Source of the DNA: Methanobacteriota archaeon
GTDB lineage: Archaea; Hydrothermarchaeota; Hydrothermarchaeia; Hydrothermarchaeales; JACRDW01
Direction: 5' to 3'
DNA: 5,423 nucleotides
NCBI GenBank assembly: GCA_016212785.1
Contig: JACRDW010000085.1
Location: forward strand, 1-5,423
Below, piece by piece: positions 5,242 to 5,423 of this stretch (position 1 is its first letter; each line of letters opens with the position of its first letter). The position numbers and the translations under genes were made by a program. The notes under the pieces are model-generated. The model saw nothing but the letters and a program-made list of their open reading frames with translations, made no database searches and had not been told where the DNA came from.

Positions 5242-5423
5242 ATGCCGATTCAGGAAGTCAAAAAAATATGGATGAACGGGAAGCTCGTCGACTGGAAAGA
5301 AGCGAAGATTCACGTTCTAACGCATGCGCTGCATTACGGCTCAGGAGTCTTCGAGGGGATAAGGTGCTATAAAACTGTCAAAGGACCTGCGGTTTTTAGA
5401 TTGAGGGAGCACCTCGAGAGGCT
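5242..5423 (+). CDS. ilvE: Branched-chain amino acid aminotransferase, N-terminal fragment
   Basis: Sixty full codons are present before the right edge; the family is about 290-310 residues. The sequence [20 protein letters not shown] followed by [16 protein letters not shown] (28-43) and RLREHLER is the typical N-terminal part of fold-type IV PLP aminotransferases of the IlvE group, which interconvert valine, leucine and isoleucine with their keto acids. The catalytic lysine lies beyond the window, so a D-amino acid or aminodeoxychorismate relative cannot be strictly excluded, but the FEGIR motif favours IlvE. ATG 5242 has GGAG (5230-5233) 8 bases upstream. It follows ribB by 22 bases on the same strand and is probably in the same transcript. 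Confidence 0.93.
   Translation, partial: MPIQEVKKIWMNGKLVDWKEAKIHVLTHALHYGSGVFEGIRCYKTVKGPAVFRLREHLER

Overview
The window is a gene-dense piece of a euryarchaeal chromosome. The evidence is an archaeal-type proteasome beta subunit, an archaeal CPSF ribonuclease with KH domains (aCPSF1/FttA), a CTP-type riboflavin kinase fused to a winged helix (RbkR type), an archaeal-type RibB, TATA/BRE-like promoters, and GGAGGTG ribosome binding sites. A stand-alone response-regulator receiver and an MscS-like membrane protein fit a methanogen-, Archaeoglobus- or ANME-like euryarchaeon. I cannot name the lineage more closely from this sequence.

Layout. Positions 1-1690 (minus strand) hold a two-gene unit, psmB followed by aCPSF1; aCPSF1 runs off the left edge. 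A 169-bp divergent promoter region (1691-1859) separates it from a plus-strand pair: a five-helix MscS-related membrane protein (1860-2543) and, one base later, a helix-turn-helix protein with two CBS domains (2545-3102). A minus-strand receiver-only response regulator (3107-3484) converges on that pair with only 4 bases between stop codons. The 364-bp region 3485-3848 has no convincing protein gene but is rich in RNA-like structure. It contains a 79-base set of three hairpins closed by GGTG/CACC, a palindromic TATA box, and a 152-base element whose two ends form a 17-bp helix interrupted only by a 3-base bulge. From 3849 to the right edge lies a plus-strand operon: rbkR (regulator/riboflavin kinase), ribB, and the start of an ilvE-type aminotransferase.

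How the genes work together. psmB and aCPSF1 pair protein breakdown with RNA 3'-end formation and transcription termination, as in other archaea. The membrane protein and HTH-CBS protein look like a channel-like protein with a linked nucleotide-sensing regulator. RbkR makes FMN and probably senses it to control its own operon, while RibB supplies the four-carbon riboflavin precursor.

The least explained and most interesting part is 3485-3848, where two structured elements flank a symmetric TATA box. They are the best candidates here for undescribed small RNAs or an rbkR leader element.
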